A stretch of 64,000 bases of DNA from Argopecten irradians (lineage: Eukaryota; Mollusca; Bivalvia; Pectinida; Pectinidae), in assembly GCF_041381155.1 (NCBI RefSeq), contig NC_091141.1:22402828-22466827 (forward strand). The letters run 5' to 3'. Both the position numbers and the translations under genes were made by a program. This document shows, piece after piece, positions 11,275 through 24,600 of the stretch (positions are counted from its first letter, which is position 1; each line of letters starts with the position of its first letter). Under the pieces are notes generated by a model. The model saw nothing but the letters and a program-made list of their open reading frames with translations, was not told the DNA's origin and did not search any database.

Positions 11275-14200
11275 ATTTCAACGTGGCGTAATTAAACTTC
11301 CAGTTGTTTTTAGTCCAAGTGAAATATATAGACAATAGAATATTCGCCGTGTGGTGGAAACATTCAGTTGTCAGTTTTTGTAACAATGATCTTTCCTCCA
11401 ATTATGCTATTGTTATATCGGAAACAATAAATTAGCTTTCCATACTAATTAACAATAAATGACTTTAGTGTCTGAGAGCTCCGGACGTCGCCGTGACATC
11501 TTCTGCGCATGGGCACATAGAGTTTCTCATAAATTACATAAATCTTCGTAAGTCTTGTTAGATTAGACATACTTAGACAAAATGATATAGAATATTTAAT
11601 ATTTGACGAATTAACCGACGCAATTTCTAGTCACGACTCGAAGGACATCATTAGCGAATAGTAGGAATTTTAGTATAGCTAAATGGTCCGTATTAAAAGC
11701 TCGCTTTTTATAACAGAGATTTCGAAACTTAGGTTTTCATTCAGTAATACTTTGTCTGTGTAAATCAGTTTATGAAGGGAACACCGACTGTAATTACGTT
11801 TGTTGATGAATTAAGCTTGACCGCGTGACGAGCTGACAAATAGTGACTGATGGCGTACATATTAATTATACAGGTAACACACACCTGTACACAAGCCGCC
11901 GTAATCTCATTAACGTATTTCAGGCCCCCAAAAATGTGTAAGTTGTGAATGAAGCTGTTGAAGCAGGTGAGCAGGCCGGTTATAGACTATAATTTGTAGA
12001 ATACATTGACACCGTGACAAATCGTCATTTCAAACACTTTCTTAGATATAATATGTCCATTCTAACAATGTGAAGGTCGCTGGTAAATCTATGATGTGCA
12101 ACGTAAACAAAGAAGGTCACGATTTGTGCATTGTCTGGACGTGCTTTGCATTTACAGGTCATGAATATTCATGAAGAGGAATAATATTAGACGTCATGAT
12201 TACAATAGAGTTGTTTTGCCACATTTATGAAAAGAAACAGGTCTATTGCAAAGAAACCATTACTTTCACATTAGTTATACAGAAGCAGCTTTCCGCTTTC
12301 TCGGTCATTATAATTTCAACATTATAATGCTAATATGGCATAATAATGGGATGAAAAGACATAAGTAAAGATAAAACGAAACTCGAATTATCGTACAATA
12401 AAATATGACATGCAAAGAAATTATTTATGTCTCAATATATTTATCTGTTTATATTATTAATTTAGTGATGCGATGACGAAATAATGAAATATTGCTTGTA
12501 ACGACCACTTTGATCGGTTTAACAATTATTTTATCATCTCATAATATAAAAATATGACGTCGACAATTATAACGTCGGCTCAGAGTGGCTGACACAAACG
12601 AGGTGCGTGATGATTTCGCAGACAAGAGTTAATTGATTAATATTCATATAATTATATTTATGTTGTGAGACAATCGTACAACTATCTTCATAAACAATAG
12701 ATTGCTGAAAACTGATATTCCTGGATAACTGACTCTGAGTATAAGGTGGAGTAAAGCATGAGATTTTATCATGGTTTGACACAACATTGCAGCGATTGTC
12801 TTTTTTCACAGAATATGACATTATTATGTTATGTCTCCTGATGTTACACAGAACAAGTGTTTATTTCACACAATGTCGTCACAAGAGGATACTACCAAAG
12901 ACAAAGAGCACCCAACCCGGTCAAAATATACATTATATAAGGAAACTTATTTGTGTTAAAACACCAAAGTAGCATTATCTCCCTTAACATCATTTAAAAC
13001 AAATGAAAAAAATTCTATCCCCGATAATTTTGTCAAAATTAATTTTAAGAATTAATAGAGTTGTAACAGAACTTTTGGAGGGCAGTGTATACTGAGAGCA
13101 ATGGTTATTGAGCAGGGTCAGAATTTTTCAATGATACTACTATTTTGGCCATTTCCCCTATCTTCCGTAAATAGAGTTGTATTTCCCCTAAACCTACGGG
13201 TTATCCCTGTTTGAAAGTATGGAAGAAATATAAGATACTCCTGTTATAGGTTACGTAATAAATAATCATAATGTTTTACTCTTAATTAGTTAGATTGATT
13301 TTTGTGAATTCTTAAAGAAGCTAATGGTCAAAAGCTAAATGGTCTTGGTAAAAGGCTTCACGTTCCTGCCTGGTCATATTTTCACATATTTATAGTTAAT
13401 ATGAAAAAAAATGCAAAAGTTATTCAAAATAAGACAGAATTCATCTGACCATTAGCCAATGACATTACATCAGAGGTCACTTGGTAAAAGTCCTTTAGCA
13501 TTATTTTCATTATGTATCTTTTCCTTTTTCCTAAGTTTTGTTTAGAACCAAAAAGATTTTTGAGTGACCAAATATGTAATATTTCATATAACATATTTTA
13601 TGAGGACTCTGTCGGTATTAAGTCTGGTATCGTTCAGGGATATCCACTTTGTGGGTCCGTTTTTCCTTGTCAGTATTCTAGGTCTTAATGTAGCTCAGCT
13701 TACACGATAGTATATAACATAGTCATCCATTAACAATTCTTCATTGAAAATAAAAACTTGCATCGTATAAATTCGAAGGAGTTATAAATATAATAATTAT
13801 GTTAATAGATAAAAAGATAAATATCAGCTATGTAAATTTCTTCTTTACGCAGAACACAGACAAAAACACATTCATAATGGTGATATGTTTAATAGCTTGG
13901 CTTTAAAATGTTTCGCTACGTTCAACCATTTATCATTATGCCCCTATTGCATAATGAACTTAATTACTGTGTTGAGTGTTTTGTACTTAATTAATGATTT
14001 TAACAAGAAACATTGGTCCTAACACTGGCTGCAAAATAGAATTTATCACATAACTTTACAAGTGCATGTTCAGTCAGAGCATATATATGGAGCAACAATA
14101 GTGTGACGCAACATGTTGTTATGACGCCATAATCAATAAACATGTATGACATCGCGAAAATTGTTTCGGTAGGCGAAGCTGGATCTACTGTTTTATATAG

Positions 14201-17200
14201 AAACGAAGTTTAAAAATTATTTATCAGTTATGATTCGATTTCTTACCAAATGTAATGAGACAATAACAAAATATAATTGTGTGTGCTTTTTAAAGTAATT
14301 ACTTCTTCGTTACAAAAAGATTTGAGGCATTGCCCGTCATCAAAATATAATGTGGCCAAACTCATTTTCGATTTGATTTATTTTCGCTGTTTTTGTCAGC
14401 TATTATAACTGACTTTTACAGTTATAAATTACTACATAAAGACCGCCATTGTAATTTTAACAATTGTTGTAGAGATTTAAAAAAAAAATTATATATATAA
14501 ATTCATAACATTTTGGTAGATCCGGCCTTCGGCAGCCATTTGCCGAAGGGTAAATTGCGCTCCAATGTGCTGTATATAGTTAAATATTTGTCTATTTTGT
14601 CCCGCATTACTGTTCATATCCTATTATGTAATCGTGTTCGTTTTGTATGTTTTGATAAAGGGGCAGATAGCCTCGAAACTTTTTTTGTCCACACAGTTGG
14701 AATTACTTCCTTGTCCCATATTTACTATTTGAAATAATTCGTATCCGACTTACTTTTGATTGGGTTCCGTGTCACCTTGAAAATCCTGTTGTTATTACTT
14801 CTTTGACCCTTATACATTTATAATGATAAACTAATTGGGTTTTTTTTGTTTGTTTTTTTTTATACATTCATAATGATAAACTGATTGGGGTTTTTTTTTG
14901 GTTTTTTTTTGTTATGTATTTTTACTTCTATGTTAAAAAAAGGCATTTTAGATTCCCTTCAAAAAATCAAAACGCCACCAAATAATTAATTGCATGCACA
15001 AAAATGTTCGTTCTCAGTAATTGGAGTGAAGATCAAGATTTGAGTACGTACTTGCATAAGAATAAGAATTAATGTATTTACAGATTTTTTATATGTCTAT
15101 CTTTTACTTACTTTAACACTTCCATCTATCATTTTTGTAGTGAATGACGTAAGTGGTCGAAAGGAACATTTATCATAGACACGTAGTTATTAAATTCGCA
15201 CCTAAATTGTCTGCGTTAGCAATTTGATGTTGTCATCCCGTTCCTTTGATTGTAGATGAACTGTGTTTGTTCTGTTTAAGTCGTGTGGTTTCGTACACCT
15301 AAATAACTGTAAGAGACACGATTATTGTTAAAATGGAAATAATTAATTCCAGAAAAGTATATTTAAGGATCGTTGGTAATATAATTTCCATCTCTTAATC
15401 GGCCTTTAAGAGATACGATAAAGTTTATGTTAAAGTTAAATAATTAATCCCAGAATTGTAATCGTTCCCTGTTAAATATCATAGATCCTTGGTAATATTA
15501 CCTTCAGCCTATACGTTGTCTGCTCTCTAATCGATTTCCGCAATCTAATTTATCATCAGTTTCAACTGATTCCGCGTGATAGCAATGTCTCTCTATTCCA
15601 TATTTGCTTATTACTGAGTTATCTGCCATTGCGGGTAGGTATTGATTGCGACGTCATGTGTTTGCGAGCGTAACGTCATACGTTTCGGTGAAAATGACGT
15701 GAATTGGCTCGCAAAATAATGACGTAACTATCGATACTTACCCGCAAGGGAACTAATTATATAAATTTGTAATATGCCAAGACGGAATCGGAAACGAGTA
15801 AGTTTTAGATTTGTTTCTCGGAAGGATACTCCAAATGTTGCTATCGACGTCGTTATATCTTACCCTGCTCTATGTCAAAGGAAATCTGAAGACGTTTCAA
15901 CTGCCAAATCACATGTCTATAGAGACTCTTTTAAAGATTACAAATAAACTATGCCCAGCTCCAAAGCCAATGAAATGTATCGTGATACGGATCAATCGAT
16001 TTTTTTATGTACATCAATGGACCAAACTACCCTCTCTTCTTTAAAAGAAATTGTCGCACACTGAGCCTTCATTTTTGACATGACATGGTATAGGGATGGA
16101 TATATCAGCTGCTAAAGATACCAAACAGTACATCTTCTGATATCGTATTGTCCATTTCATAGTGTCATCTCACTGAAGCTGCCCAAGATAACGAACAGCA
16201 CACCTCGCTCAAGAGGTAAGGTATCTTAACAAAAAATAGTGACACCGATATCGCAAATATCTTTATTAAAACCAATGTTTACATTAACCATACAAAATAC
16301 TAATGTTATCAATTTATAATTGACCCCTTATAAAATAAGAAAAAACACTCGAACGGATGATCGTCATTTTTCATCATTTGTTTCTAATTTCTCTTAAACT
16401 ACCTTTATAGAAATCAAACAAATTAATGACAAGAACCAATGAGATGTGATATACCCAGCTGCCTTTGAATACGACGGGTCAGCATCTGAAACGAAATAAA
16501 ATTAACATCAATTAACAAACTAGAAACAATTAGAAACTTGATATATCCTAGTACACACGCACTTCCATAATAGGACAAAATATAGATATTCTAATTGATG
16601 TCCATCATTAACGACGTTAATTTAAATATGAGTAAATCATCAGTAATGATGAACATAGTAAATAGAACATGATAAGGACCATGAGCCTTAACGGTCATCT
16701 TGAAAATTAGTACAATACAACACGTTAGAAGTACAGTATATAGTAGTGGAAAACAAATTTGACAAAACAAAAAGAAACTGTATTCTAAAACATCTTTAAT
16801 AGAAATTATTCCTTTCTGATATATTTGATCACTTTGACCTTGAAAGTGGATCAATGTCATTCAAATAAACAAGTCTGAAAGTGCTTTATCCAGCATGATA
16901 CATGCTCAATATCTGTCAGCTTCAGTCCTTTCAAATAGAAAAGTTAAAAGGAAGATTTTATTTTTTGACATATGTAATTCTTCATCCCAGAATATTTAGA
17001 ATTTGTTTAAACATGTTAGTCAATTTGACCCCTGTAGCCTTGAAAGGAGGTCAAGCTCATTTATTTAAACAAACTCTAGGCCTCCTTGTTATTGACATGA
17101 AGTCGTATAAAGATTTTAGCCTATTTGACCACTATGACCTTGAATGAAAGCCATGGTCATTCATTTGAACAAACTTGGTAGCCTTCAATCCGACATACTA

Positions 17201-18562
17201 CAGTCCCAAGATCAGACGTCGTTTGAATGAAAAGTTTACGGAGGAAGTTTTTCCTTGTGGTTTTCCTCCACCATTAGACAACGATAAGTGTTAGTGCATT
17301 CTTGGGGGGCTGGGTGTATATGGTAATAGTTAAATTAATTGTTCTCTTTGTATGGTTGCATGTGCATGTTTGTATATAAATTGCAGTTAGTTTGTGTTGG
17401 TAGAGTTGGTTGTTGGATGCCATAGACACTAAACCCAGTAATCCCTTGTGGAGTGTATCTGACTTCGTTGTACCATCATATAGGCGGGTGCTCCGAAAAA
17501 TAAACGGTGAAATATACGTTGTTACATACATACATTAGCGAACGGAGGACGGCTATTAACGTACATTGCACAACGACGGACGGAATACATGACTAGAGTT
17601 GATTCTAACCGTTTAGGGCAGGTGACCGAAAAACTCGATCTTCTTAAATTATGATATTTGTTTGACCTTTCTGTAGATGTTTCTTTCTGATTATCTTTTC
17701 AATAAGTGTTGGTAAGATCAATCAACCGCGTCAGTATTTGATATGTTCTCTTAAAACTTTCTATATAAAGACATTATCTTATCTTTTGCACTTGAATTTC
17801 TGGTGTTTCAAATAAATATATGTGTGAACATGTGTTAAGAAAATGTCCAGTATCTTCCGTTAGCCACTAATATCGGTTGGAATCGATGTATTAAGACGTG
17901 GTCGTCAATCACTCAACGTCTATCATTCACTTAGTAAAATTCCATTTCAATAATAGAGTCATCATTGGAGATCCACGACTGATTGCACGCCTGTCCGTCT
18001 GCCCGTAACCGGCAACTTTAGAGTCGGGCAGACAACTTTTTCCATGTACCTGGTCCTTTGACCGGCAATTATTGGTCCAGATAGAGGATATATTAAACAA
18101 AAATGTAGCAGTTGAGTTGTAGAATGGTTGAAGATCAAACTGTACAAAACAAGTTTCGTAATATGCTGGTTTTCAGTCAACTTTGTTGAGAGCGCAAGAT
18201 ACTAATCCGGATATGCGGAAATATTTTGTTAGTAAAACTATTAATATACTTGCTTGTGAATTAAAATATAAACTACAAGGTAATTTTGTAAAGACCAATA
18301 AGTTTCAGTCAGGACCAGTAACTTTTAGAGCCAGTCGGTCCTTAGGACCAATAGAAAAAAACCGTAAGTGAGAACACTGCCTATCACGCATGATAAGTGA
18401 AGTGTAGCGTTGTACAATCAACTGTAGGCCACGGACGATGTCATAGAACTTGTACCGGTATATGTATTTCATAATTGTTATATACAACGGTTTAAGTTAT
18501 TTTCCTTATATCACTGAGGACACCTTAACGATTATCACATGTACCACACGTTTACTCGCGTG
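11275..18562. other. Intergenic stretch between gene A and gene B
   Basis: I see no supported exon here. It holds A/T-rich DNA, an ordinary poly-T pair near 14840-14910, a fragment of the 9-bp-TSD MITE near 15880-16045, and at 16800-17270 a repeat with recurrent TGACCTTGAA-type words spaced 100-130 bases apart. Open frames are short and lack family resemblance. Confidence 0.6.
16800..17270. repeat. Degenerate tandem repeat with TGACCTTGAA words
   Basis: Three to four diverged units carry 'gaccttgaa...tcattcatttgaacaaact'-like text. This is a common style of dispersed repeat in bivalve genomes, as far as I recall. No ORF is retained. Confidence 0.6.
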
Positions 18563-18690
18563 TTACTTACATGGACACGTTTTACACATGTGTGGACAGT
18601 AGAACGTCACAAAGATCTTGGCGCAGTCTGTCTGTTTATAGGTACCACTAGGGCCGCACGTGGTGGATACATCTTTGACGCCGCAGTTGA
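18563..18690 (-). CDS. Gene B terminal exon: ShKT-like module
   Basis: This exon codes NCGVKDVSTTCGPSGTYKQT and onward to CPHMCKTCPCK, then TAA. The spacing and the C-x-x-x-C-x-x-C ending match ShKT modules often found after CAP domains. A donor-like GTAAGT overlaps the stop codon, but the stop is read in frame and gives a natural ending. Confidence 0.78.
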
Positions 18691-21600
18691 CTTCGATAAC
18701 AAAACAAAACATTAAATATAAATATCTAATACTTATAACAAAAGTTAAGCGACTAGTGCAAATGCATGTGATGTTAGTAATTTTGGCATGAGTTTCACAA
18801 TAAGACTCTTATATGTGAAAATGGAGGATAGGGATATTCTACCAGAGGGTCACAAAATACGGGCTTGCCGATGGTTTTACAATAATTTTTGATGGTAGTA
18901 TATCCCTATCGTTCATACTCACATAGAATTTTTTTTCTCTCATACCAAAACTTTCTACTACAATTATACAAATATGATATATTTCAAGTCAATGCTTCAT
19001 ACATGAAAAATTCGGGAATTTGCGTTTTAGTTATAGTGAAACTAGCCTAATTTCCGAAACAAGAAATAACATTAAAATCTAATTAAGGATTAACTTGAAT
19101 AGATTTTTTTGTTATGGAGATATAACACAAAAATCTGAGTGTACTCTAGATAAACCGCGAAATATATGTGATGAGAGTACACTCAGATTTTTATGTTATA
19201 TCTCCATAACATAAAAAAATTATTCAAATTAATCATTATAATTCAATTCATTAATCTCTTCAATATTCAAAATTCATTTTGGGACTCTTTCGTGTATGAA
19301 ATCATTACGCCGTCATCTCAACCAATCAGAAGTAACGTTACAAACGGCGACGCCATTTTTTACTTTATGGGCTGATAAAGTAAAAAATTTAAGCCAATGA
19401 AAATGCGCGTAACAAGCAAAGTTGAATTATTCGAGAATACAGTAATTTTGTTGACGCAGTGATGTCATGAGGTTGTATTGTATGGGTAGCCTCAGACAGT
19501 ATCACATGGGATCAAGCAGTAACCCCGTAGATATGAGAGATAAAAAATCATTTCATATTTTATATAAATTGTTTGTCACCCTATGTTCATCTTCTTAAAG
19601 GTATTAAAGATTCAGCTTGACAATGGCAGATTAAAGGAGATTACTATGGTAGAAAGAACTGAATTCTTACTTACGTTGACACGTGTTTCCTCCCGTAAAT
19701 GCGGGTAAGAGTTTAGAGTCACATGCACATGTGCATGACTGAGTTAGTTTTCTGTCACCATAGCAGGAAATTCCTCCGCAATCTAATGTAAAACACAAAC
19801 AATATAGGCCCAGAAGAAATCCCTCAGCAATCTAATGACATCTGGGAAGGAGGCTAGTAATAAAAATTCATAAAGCCCGTTAACCATGGATCTTGGAGTC
19901 ATAATCATTTACATACATGTCCTTATATGTGTTTGATCCGTCACTGTGTGTGTTTTTGGTGACTATTTAAATGAAATACCACAGCATCTGAGTATATAAC
20001 TGTAAACCACTTATCGCGAAATGAAATGTTTGTGTATTTTCGGGAGCGAGAGAACTTCAATGGAAATTCACATGTTTCGCGATTGTATAAAGCGTAATAT
20101 ATAAATGCAATGTGGTCAGTAACGGACCTTGATCGCGAATGTATGCTGGAAATAAAGAAAACGCGAAAAATTGTGTACGCGAAGGTAAAGTGACAAACAG
20201 GACTCAATCAGACGAAAATATCTGCTGAAGTGTCCTCTCACCCAAGAGTCCGGTAGATGTCCCGGATTGGTATGGTCTGTCATGTTGTCCAATATTTCCG
20301 CTATTTAAAACAAAAAAAATCATTACTTACAATAATTCCAGACATTTTGTAAAAGCGTCCTTCATTTCGTATTGCGATTCATGCATGCATTTGTAGAATC
20401 TCAGAATACTTTAATTGTCTCTGAGATTTGTAAAGGGGTATTTGAATGTTTTGGTGAATTACACAAGTTAAAGGTACTTTATTATAAGCTAGCTAAAGTT
20501 CTGTGTTGTAGTATGATGCCAGTGTTATTAAGTGTATGCGAATCCAAGTTCAAATATTATTTTTTTAGAATTGTTTATTTTTTCCATTTTTAATACATAT
20601 GTATATAAAAGACGAAACATAATCACACTAACTACATACATTCCGACACCTACAGTAATATAGCTTGTATTTCATATTCACAATCTAGTACTTCAGGTAC
20701 AGGTTGACTAGCATTCAATGTTACTTTACTCAAGAAAATTGAAATAACGAATATTCAGATCAACATATTTGACCCGAAAATGGTCCAGATAAGCATAATC
20801 TGTGCCGTCTCTTAAGTAGAACACTCTATTTGATTAATCTCTTATCAGAGTTATGTGTAAAATACATATTTGTGATTGCCTGAGTGTTTCTTTGTGCAAG
20901 CTTGTTGTCTGGGTTGGTTAAGTAAGTAGAATAACAAAGAGAAAACAATTTAATATCTAGCTTATACATATAGATGGTACAGACATGACTTGGTTAGCAA
21001 CAGAATATCTGATGACCCAATCTACCATTCGCGTTCTTTCTATATGTCGATCAATACGGAATAAAACAAGCATACTTGAACCAGGTGGTACGGAAGAGAA
21101 AGCGTTCAACGTATATAGCGCTGTTTTCGTTTATAGGTTGGACTCATTGGATCGTTTGGAAAAATTAATGATCTCAAAGTAGAAATCCTGACAATCCTGC
21201 AGAATTGGAGACGAGCCTATAAGTCCGTCACCAAGGCTCGTCTGAAAACAATTGAAAAATCACAAGATCTGTCATTAACTTATAAACAAACAACTAGCTC
21301 CAACCAAACAAATTATATAAAAGAACACGGCCTAGGTAAATATGGGTCCAAACATTATTTTATAAATAAATCAAACTTAGTGGCATGTACTGGATGAATA
21401 TTGAGAAGAGGAAAGAAAACTGAACCCCAGAAATCACGAAGGCGAACTTATTTGTTTCTGGACTTTTTTTAGTAAAATAAGAATTAAAGGGTCAGCATGA
21501 AACTATATTTTACCTTGGTCCGTAGTCACAGACGTAAAAAGGGGTGTTACCACATAGGGCAAAGCCACATCCTACGAGATACGTGTCCGCCCACACCAGC

Positions 21601-24600
21601 TGAAACAGGATATATTGCTGATTACATTATAACACGATAACGTTTTTAACAGTATTTATCTACCTCTGTATTTTTTTAATTTAGCAGATTTTGTCATTTA
21701 GCGGATTAAATGTGATGTTTATTAAAATATAACCTAATTCGACACGTGAAACCTTGAGATTTTACACGTCAAAGTTTTAACAGTATTTAATCTAATTCTG
21801 TCCCTTGTGAATTAAGCGCATTTTGTGATCTATGTCATATTTTCATCCTTTTGTTTTCTTTTTAATGCAGAATTTCACTGATGTAAAACCTATATCCACT
21901 GCGCATTTAGATGTGTTTGTATAATCCCTACAGGCCTGAAAGAAACAGAAATCACTTACGTTACGCTATTCAAATAGGTACACTTTGGGAAAATAATTCT
22001 AACGTGAGCTTGAAACCAGACTTCTCCGTTAGATTCCTTCAGTTTTAATTACAGGATTTGTTTACTTGTCAACAGTGCAAATATTTATACAAAGACGACA
22101 ACTTTGAATCATACTCGGTCAAATAAGTCACATATCTGTCAGAAATATCCCATTCAGCAATTTGTTTCTTTGTCTTAAAATTTATGGTGTTTTAGGGTTG
22201 TCGCATGACTTCGTTTCCCGGATTGTTTCACAATTTCATTATTTTCTTGTTTTAATAGAGATAATAAGCAACAGGAAAGAATATGGCATATAAAACAGTT
22301 ACTGTCAAGGACGTCATTCTTTGTTCAGGACGATTAGTGTTAAATTAGATTGTAAACTGAAAGTTCTGCTTCATATTTATTAAAAGTGTACCATTTTGGG
22401 TAGCATCACATTGCAAGTAATTTTGGTGTATAAAATTGAGCAATGAAGCCATATCCTATCGCTATATGTCACAGATTGTGCTCGGTATTAAGAAACCTGT
22501 CAACAAAAAGTGCAAAGTTGCGTAAATCTTGATTTTTGCGTTATGTAGATGATCTAGTTTTATTTGAAACCTTAATGGGTTTTTTTTATGTAATTCAGCC
22601 ATACGTAACTCACGGAAAGCTCAATTTTGCGGTCACACATGATTATAACAAAAGTAAATAACAAAATCCAACACATATAATCCTGACATAAGACACTATA
22701 GATAGAGTTTACGTCGTCGTAATAACGTTAATGATTGATAGACAAAGTATAATGCCTTCTCAAGTTTGAATCAAGAAACAAGAATAGTTCAGTATCTACA
22801 ATATAACTAAGGCTGATCAATACATTCTTTATGGGACGCAGGCAAATAGCATTGAATGCTTTATTACTGTAGCGCCCATTAAAAAGTAAACAGTTGTCAA
22901 TCAAGATGCGATCGGTCGTTTGTATCAATATTACATGAGTTCCCCCCCCCCGCTGTTTTTTGTAATCAAATATTGCCTTTAATCCTTAAAGGACTACTGG
23001 CAGGCGACCAGTTCTCGCCAAGTCCAGCCATTGCATCTGTATCTGTACGATTTCTACACAAATTTCGTCAGTAAAGCCTTCTTCTGATAGAAGACACTAC
23101 CATGCTGATTTCCACAAAAAAATTGTTTCAAAATTCGTCTGTGATCATACAAGTACATATGCGATGGCGAGTACTGGTACTCGGCGAGAACTGGTTTCCT
23201 ACCAGTAGTATATATACCTGTTTCAATATAAATTTGCAAAACAAATAATGTTTACGCTTCTACTTGGCATACTCTGTATTTGCATATTACAGAGTTATCT
23301 GTTCTTGCAAGTAGGTACTGATTGTGACGTCATGTGTTTTCGACCGTAACGCCATACTTTTCAGAGAAAACGACGTGAATCGCGCTCACAAAATAATGAC
23401 GTAACAATCGATACCTACTCACAAAGGAGCTAACTCTGCAACATGCAAATACGGAATGTATTTTTGCTGTACTGTACGTAAAACAAACGAAATTTAATCG
23501 CACGCCAAAATAAGCTGGTTTACAGCAACAAAAATAATTCTATTTGTATCTTAATGAATACATTCATACGTTGGTATTTTATAGTAGTACCCTTACCTGG
23601 GTATAATGGCCAACTTGACCCAGTTGGTTTGATCCCCCGTAAGTAAAACTAGACTTCTCATTGTACCATAGATCCACTATTGACGTCCAGTTCCGCTTGC
23701 TATTGGCGGCACCCATCGCTATGTTTTGTCCCACAGAAAACCGCCCTGTAATATATATGTTTCAGCCAGATAATTCAGAAACTTAAAATAAATTCAAGGT
23801 TACAAGCAACATAGCGAAATACTATTTTAATATTTTGGGAATAAATAGGAATCAAATCAATATCAAACGTATAGGTGTCAAACTAAAGGAACTGTGCTTT
23901 TCTAAGAAACTTAATCCACTGTAATAATCATAAGAAATAAATAAAAGTTATATTAATTAGTAATTAAAATCTACAAATAAGTAATATATTATAAGTAATA
24001 ATTCCAATGTGCTAATATGTTTATTAATGTATATTATAATTTCAACAATTAATTACTTCAGATAAAGTTTTATGAAGCTGATTCTTGGAGTTTCGTGTTT
24101 TGTTAGCTTTTAGAAACAACACTTATAGGGGAAAATCGTCATAAAATACAAGATTACAGTAAGTGTTTCAACACACGTCCCCTGCCATCATTTTTCTAAT
24201 TAATTGTTCATGTTGCTTAGTTATGCTATCATTGTATGATGTTTGAACAAATTCTGTCTAAAGTTAACGTCTGGAAACGAAAATTTGTGAAACAAACTAT
24301 TTTTAGTAACAGTGACCTTTTGACCCCAATTCAAATCCAAGGCTAAGTTTTCTCCTATGTTACCATTGTACGAAGTTTGAACCATTTCTGTTGATGTTTT
24401 CTCAAGTTCTCGTCTGGAAACGAAAAATTTCAAACAATCTATTTTTAGTAACAGTGAGCTTTGTAGTTGAGCTTTTAATCCCAAATTCAATCCCAAGCTG
24501 TATTTTCTCATATGCTACCATTGTGTGAAGTTTGAGCAAAATACGTTGGTGTTTACTCAAGTTGTCGCTAAGAAACTAATATTTTGTGAAACAATCTATT

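Noticed and set aside
18563..18572. GTAAGT donor at the end of the CAP gene last exon
   Set aside because: The same bases give an in-frame TAA after CKTCPCK, a natural ShKT ending, and no further exon is visible downstream.
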